A stretch of DNA of 64,000 bases from Mycolicibacterium cosmeticum. GTDB taxonomy: Bacteria > Actinomycetota > Actinomycetes > Mycobacteriales > Mycobacteriaceae. The position numbers and the translations under genes are program-made. Every line of letters starts with the position of its first letter. The stretch's first letter is position 1. The notes beneath the pieces are model-generated. The model searched no databases. It had not been told where the DNA came from and was given only the letters and a program-made list of their open reading frames with translations. The DNA lies in the NCBI RefSeq assembly GCF_000613185.1, contig NZ_CCBB010000001.1, forward strand, positions 1,302,001 through 1,366,000, read 5' to 3'. Below, piece after piece: positions 60,060-64,000 of the stretch.

Positions 60060-61121
60060 CTACAGGTAGGCGGTCTGATTGACCAGTCGCACCGAGGCCA
60101 GTCCGTCCGGGTAGAACTCGGCCACGCTCAGCGACGCCAGGTCCAGATGCAACCGGTAGAGGATTCCGGCGTTGCCGTCCAAGGCAAGTCGCAGCAGTGT
60201 CTTGATCGGCGTGACGTGCGACACCAGCAGCACCGTCGACCCGGCATGCTCGGCGACGATCCGGTCCTTGGCGCTGCGCACCCGCCGCGCCACGGCGTCG
60301 AAACTCTCGCCGTCGGGCGGCGTGACGCTGGTGTCGCGCAGCCAGCGTCCGTGCAACTCCGGATCCCGTTGGGCCGCTTCCCCGAACGTCAGACCCTCCC
60401 AGGCGCCGAAATCGGTCTCGATGAGATCGTCGTCGACGCTGACGTCCAGGCCCAGCACCTTGGCGGCGGCGGCCGCGGTCTCGTAAGCACGTTGCAGCGG
60501 TGAGGAGATGACGGCTGCCACACCACCCTGCTCGCCGACGTAGCGCGCCGCCGCGTCGGCCTGGGTGCGGCCGAGTTCGGTCAGCGGCGGGTTGCCGCGG
60601 CCCGAGTAGCGGCGATGCACCGACAGCTCGGTCTGGCCGTGCCGCAACAACAACAACCGGGTGGGCTCGCCGCGGGCACCGGTCCAGCCGGGCGCCGCCG
60701 GCTTCTCGGCCGGCGGGTCCAGGGCCGCGTCCATCGCCTCATTGGCCAGCCGGTCGGCGTGCGAATTGCGTTCCCGGGGAATCCATTCGTAGCTCACCGA
60801 GGCGAAGCGCCGTGCCGCCTGGGTGGCCTCGCGGTGCAACTCCAGCAGGTCGGGGTGTTTGACGCGCCACCGGCCCGACATCTGCTCGACCACCAGTTTG
60901 GAATCCATGAACACCGCCACCTCGGTGGCACCGACCTCGGCGGCCGCCTCCAGCCCGGCGATCAGGCCGCGGTATTCAGCGACGTTGTTGGTCGCCAGCC
61001 CAATGGACTGCTTGCGTTCGGCCAGCATCGTCGACCGGTCGGCGCTGAACACGACCGCGCCGTAGCCGGCCGGCCCCGGATTGCCGCGGGAGCCGCCGTC
61101 GGCTTCGACGACAACCTTCAC
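60060..61121 (-). CDS. Bifunctional RNase HI / phosphoglycerate mutase-like phosphatase (Rv2228c-like)
   Basis: This 353-residue fusion has an N-terminal RNase HI domain with D8 (EADGGSRGNPGPAGYG), E49 (NNVAEYRG) and D73 (MDSKLV). The C-terminal histidine phosphatase has LLRHGQTE, the RYSGRGNPPLTELG loop and SHVTPIK. In M. tuberculosis Rv2228c degrades RNA-DNA hybrids and the phosphatase half acts as an alpha-ribazole phosphatase, linking to cobalamin. The GTG at 61121 overlaps the upstream stop (GTGA). It is last in the cobC operon. Confidence 0.95.
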   Translation of the reverse strand: MKVVVEADGGSRGNPGPAGYGAVVFSADRSTMLAERKQSIGLATNNVAEYRGLIAGLEAAAEVGATEVAVFMDSKLVVEQMSGRWRVKHPDLLELHREATQAARRFASVSYEWIPRERNSHADRLANEAMDAALDPPAEKPAAPGWTGARGEPTRLLLLRHGQTELSVHRRYSGRGNPPLTELGRTQADAAARYVGEQGGVAAVISSPLQRAYETAAAAAKVLGLDVSVDDDLIETDFGAWEGLTFGEAAQRDPELHGRWLRDTSVTPPDGESFDAVARRVRSAKDRIVAEHAGSTVLLVSHVTPIKTLLRLALDGNAGILYRLHLDLASLSVAEFYPDGLASVRLVNQTAYL

Positions 61122-61846
61122 GGCCTGATCCGCAACAGGATGGCCCCGCACTCCGGGCAGCGCAGTACCTCGTCGTCGTCGGCGGCGGAGATGCGGGCCA
61201 TCTCACCGCGGTCGATCTCGATGCGGCAGGCACCGCAGCGCTTGCCCTGCAACAGCCCGGCGCCCGGACCGCCCTTGGCGCGCTGCTTCTCGTACATCGC
61301 CACCAGGTCGGGCTCCAAGGCGGACGTCAGCTCGGTGCGGCGCAGGGCGCCGACCTGGCGGGCCTGGTCGATGGCGACCAGCGCCTCGTCGCGAGCCCGC
61401 TGGGCCGCCGACAGTTCGTTCTGCAGCGCATCGATGCGGGTGAGCTGCTCGGACTGCTGGGCCTGCAACGCTTCCCGGCGCTCCATGATCTCCAGCATCG
61501 AATCCTCCAGCGCGGACTGGCGGCGTTGCAGCGTCTCCAGTTCGTGCTGCAGCTCCGAGAGCTGCTTGGGGTTCACCGACCCGCCGTCCAGCAGCGCCCG
61601 GTCCCGGTCCTCGCGCTGCCGGACGCCGTCGATCTCGCTCTCCAACTTGGCAACCTGACCATCCAGGTCCTCCAGGGCGATGCCCAGCACGGCGAGCTGA
61701 TCGTTGGCGGCGCGGTGCTCGGCCTGCGCCTTGTCCAGTTCCTGCTGTTCGGCGAGATTACGGGCCCGGTGCTCGACCCGGCCCAGCTCGGCGTCGAGCT
61801 CGGCCAGGGCCAGCAGCGAACGCTGTTGGGTAAGTGCAGCTTTCAT
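61118..61846 (-). CDS. Coiled-coil zinc-ribbon protein (Rv2229c/CT398 family)
   Basis: This 242-residue protein is mainly a long alpha-helical coiled coil (about 1-180, rich in Glu, Gln, Arg and Leu). It ends in a C4 zinc ribbon: CGACRIEID...LRCPECGAIL. The family is conserved in actinobacteria between nif3 and the RNase HI gene; its function is unclear. The ATG at 61846 overlaps the NIF3 stop (TGATG) with AAGGA eight bases upstream; a GTG at 61849 is an alternative. Confidence 0.92.
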   Translation of the reverse strand: MKAALTQQRSLLALAELDAELGRVEHRARNLAEQQELDKAQAEHRAANDQLAVLGIALEDLDGQVAKLESEIDGVRQREDRDRALLDGGSVNPKQLSELQHELETLQRRQSALEDSMLEIMERREALQAQQSEQLTRIDALQNELSAAQRARDEALVAIDQARQVGALRRTELTSALEPDLVAMYEKQRAKGGPGAGLLQGKRCGACRIEIDRGEMARISAADDDEVLRCPECGAILLRIRP

Positions 61847-62973
61847 CACAGATGTCCTTCATCGATATTCCAGGGATCGGTGCGCACCGTGCTCACGCGC
61901 ACCGGAAGTTCCGGGCCGAAACGATTGGCCAGCAGCGTGGCGGCCTGACTGCACCAGGGGTATTCACTGGCCCAGTGCGCCACGTCCACCAAGGCAGTGT
62001 CGTGCTTGCGGCGATGCTCGTCGGCGGGATGGTGGCGCAGGTCCGCGGTCAGGTAGACCTGCGCGCCGGTGCGGGCCACCACGTCCAGCAGCGAATCGCC
62101 CGCTCCGCCGCAGAGGGCCACCCGGGACACCAACTGTTCCGGATCGCCGGCCGCCCGCACCCCCCACGAGGTCGCGGGCAACCTGTCGCGCACGCGGGAG
62201 ACGAAGGCGGCCAACGATTCCGGTTCGGGCAGGGCGCAGATCCGGCCGATCCCGACGCCGGAGGGCAGCGGCGCCAGGGCGAACACGTCGAAGGCCGGCT
62301 CCTCGTACGGATGTGCCGCACGCAGCGCCGCCAGGACCGCCGCGCGGCGCGCGGACGGCGCGATGACCTCGACCCGGTCCTCGGCCACGTGCTCGACGGT
62401 GCCCACCGTGCCGATAGCCGGGTCGGCGCCGTCGAGCGGCAGGAACTGCCCGGTGCCGCCGACACTCCAACTGCAGCAGGAGTAGTCACCGATCTGCCCG
62501 GCACCCGCCGCGAACAGTGCAACCCGCAGGCTCTCAGCGTCACCGGCCGGGACGAAGACCACCCATTTGTCCAGGCCGGCGCGGGACTCGGCCGGTGCCA
62601 GCACGTCGCGCACCTCCAACCCCAGGGCGTCGGCCAGGGCATCGGAGACGCCGGGTGACGCCGCGTCGGCATTGGTGTGCGCGGTGAACAGCGACCGGCC
62701 CGAACGGATCAGCCGGTGGATCAACGACCCCTTGGCGGTGCTGGCCGCCACGGTGTCGACACCGCGCAGCAGCAGCGGGTGGTGTGCCAGCAGCAAGCCG
62801 CCGTCGGGCACCTCGTCGACCACCTCGGCGGTGGCGTCGACTGCCACGGTCACCGAGGTAACCGGCTCGGACGGATCCCCGCACACCAAGCCCACCGAGT
62901 CCCAATCATGGGCCAGGGCAGGCGGATACGCGGTGTCGAGCACCTCGATCACATCGGACAGTCGCACGGTCAA
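61846..62973 (-). CDS. NIF3-like dinuclear metal protein (Rv2230c-like)
   Basis: This 375-residue protein of the NIF3/GTP cyclohydrolase I type 2-like family has the metal-binding [11 protein letters not shown] in the N-terminal half, an inserted PII-like middle domain ([13 protein letters not shown]), and C-terminal histidines ([17 protein letters not shown]). The biochemical role is unclear. The start is TTG at 62973: GGAGG lies seven bases upstream, TTGA overlaps the cobC stop, and the length fits the M. tuberculosis protein. The frame is open further upstream. Confidence 0.93.
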   Translation of the reverse strand: MTVRLSDVIEVLDTAYPPALAHDWDSVGLVCGDPSEPVTSVTVAVDATAEVVDEVPDGGLLLAHHPLLLRGVDTVAASTAKGSLIHRLIRSGRSLFTAHTNADAASPGVSDALADALGLEVRDVLAPAESRAGLDKWVVFVPAGDAESLRVALFAAGAGQIGDYSCCSWSVGGTGQFLPLDGADPAIGTVGTVEHVAEDRVEVIAPSARRAAVLAALRAAHPYEEPAFDVFALAPLPSGVGIGRICALPEPESLAAFVSRVRDRLPATSWGVRAAGDPEQLVSRVALCGGAGDSLLDVVARTGAQVYLTADLRHHPADEHRRKHDTALVDVAHWASEYPWCSQAATLLANRFGPELPVRVSTVRTDPWNIDEGHL

Positions 62974-63980
62974 CGCAGGCCCTCCACCAATAGCGGCCAC
63001 TCGAGACGCACCGCGGCCCGCAGATACTCGCCGTCCAGTCCCACGAAGGTATCGCAGCGACGCACCGCGATTCCCTTGGCGTCCAGCTTCTTCCGGGCCA
63101 ACTCGGCATCGGCGACGCGCAGCAGCACAAACGGGGCGCGACCGTCGACCACGTCGACACCGGCCGCACGCAGCCCGGCCACCATCTCGGCGCGCAGCGC
63201 CGCCAGCCGCTGCGCACCGGCCTGCGCCTCGGCCACCGCCTCGGGCGCGCAGCACGCCGTGACCGCCTCCAGCTGCAGCGTGCCCAGCGGCCAGTGCGCG
63301 CGCCGGGCGGTCAGCCGCTCCAGCACCTCCGGCGCCCCCAGCGCGTAACCGACCCGCAGGCCCGCCAGCGACCACGTCTTGGTCAGACTGCGCAACACCA
63401 GCACATCGGGCAGCGACAGCGCGGCCACCGACTCCGGCTCACCCGGGACCCCGTCGGCGAACGCCTCGTCCACCACCACGATGCGGCCCGGGCGGCGCAG
63501 CGAGAGGATCTGGTCTACCGGGTGCAGCACCGAGGTGGGGTTGGTCGGGTTGCCGACGACCACCAGGTCGGCGGCCTCGGGCACCTGGGCGCTGGACAAC
63601 GCGAACGGCGGCGCCAGTACGACGTGCTCGACGGGGATGCCCGCGGCGCTCAGCACGGCCTCGGGTTCGGTGAACGACGGCGCGATGAGCGCGGCCAGCG
63701 TCGGCGCCAGGTTGGGCAGCAGCGCGAACCCCTCGGCACCGCCGGCCAGCAGGGCGACCTCGTCCACGCCGCGCCGGTGCCGGTCGGCCACCGCCCGCAC
63801 GGCGCGGTCGGTGTCGGCCGCGGACGGGTAGTGGCCCAGCTCACCCAGGCGCGCGCTCAGCCGGTCGACCAGCCACGACGGCGGGCCCGACGCGCGGACA
63901 TTGACGGCGAAGTCCAGCATCCCGGGCTCGACGGCCTGATCGCCGTGATAGCGCGCCGCCTGCCGAACCCCGTGAACCAC
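62970..63980 (-). CDS. cobC: CobC-type aminotransferase (threonine-phosphate decarboxylase family)
   Basis: This 336-residue fold-I PLP protein matches mycobacterial CobC (Rv2231c), assigned to the aminopropanol arm of cobalamin synthesis. The PLP lysine lies in [26 protein letters not shown] and VVDEAFAD are the cofactor-binding stretches. The GTG at 63980 gives the expected N-terminus. The frame stays open to the window edge, but no start codon is seen there. It leads the operon cobC-nif3-zinc ribbon-RNase HI/phosphatase. Confidence 0.92.
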   Translation of the reverse strand: MVHGVRQAARYHGDQAVEPGMLDFAVNVRASGPPSWLVDRLSARLGELGHYPSAADTDRAVRAVADRHRRGVDEVALLAGGAEGFALLPNLAPTLAALIAPSFTEPEAVLSAAGIPVEHVVLAPPFALSSAQVPEAADLVVVGNPTNPTSVLHPVDQILSLRRPGRIVVVDEAFADGVPGEPESVAALSLPDVLVLRSLTKTWSLAGLRVGYALGAPEVLERLTARRAHWPLGTLQLEAVTACCAPEAVAEAQAGAQRLAALRAEMVAGLRAAGVDVVDGRAPFVLLRVADAELARKKLDAKGIAVRRCDTFVGLDGEYLRAAVRLEWPLLVEGLR

Positions 63981-64000
63981 AGCACGACAGTAGTGCGCTG

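Overview
The window is a stretch of chromosome from a fast-growing-type mycobacterium (Mycolicibacterium or a close relative). The evidence is very high GC, actinobacterial codon use, many GTG and TTG starts, many leaderless promoters, and a gene order that follows M. tuberculosis from qcrC (Rv2194) to cobC (Rv2231c) almost gene for gene. No tRNA, insertion sequence, prophage or CRISPR array was seen. The left edge cuts qcrC; the right edge lies just upstream of cobC.

Layout. 1-6.6 kb: respiratory chain genes qcrC-qcrA-qcrB (+) facing a minus-strand group of a DUF2561 membrane protein, mmpS3, ctaF and ctaC. Together they encode the bc1 and aa3 parts of the actinobacterial bcc-aa3 supercomplex. 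6.7-12.6 kb: asnB, adoK, Rv2203-like, an ErpA/IscA-type Fe-S carrier, glycerate kinase and a DUF3043 protein. 12.6-16.3 kb: cobalamin lower-ligand genes cobU-cobT-cobS with overlapping ends, running into selO. 16.3-24.6 kb: an MDR dehydrogenase, ilvE, gcvT, a class III adenylate cyclase, pepB, ephD and a small conserved protein. 24.7-30.3 kb: lipoate-linked metabolism (dlaT, a TIGR01777 epimerase, lipB, lipA), a DUF4191 protein and an RDD protein.

30.3-53.1 kb is a nitrogen-centred region. It has glnA1 behind a GlnR-type box, the glnA2-glnE pair, panB, and an AmtR-type TetR regulator. The regulator is divergent from a three-gene operon of two DUF1989 (UAAP/carboxyguanidine deiminase type) proteins and a urea/guanidine carboxylase homologue that keeps only the carboxyltransferase half. 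A perfect AmtR-type palindrome lies between regulator and operon. Interspersed are two DoxX proteins, a thioesterase, a very large secreted mosaic M4 metalloprotease, two tandem Hip1-type serine hydrolases and a WS/DGAT acyltransferase.

53.2-64 kb: a CYTH-CHAD protein, the RNase P RNA gene (minus strand), a DUF222/HNH (13E12-type) nuclease, a nitroreductase, a TRIC-family channel, and an FAD-oxidoreductase/methyltransferase fusion divergent from an XRE-cupin regulator. The end is a tightly overlapped minus-strand operon of cobC, a NIF3-like protein, a zinc-ribbon coiled-coil protein and an RNase HI/phosphatase fusion.

The least explained items are the biotin-free carboxylase operon under AmtR, the 1594-residue protease, and the oxidoreductase-methyltransferase fusion. 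Two imperfect palindromic repeats after qcrB and several operator-like palindromes are also unexplained.
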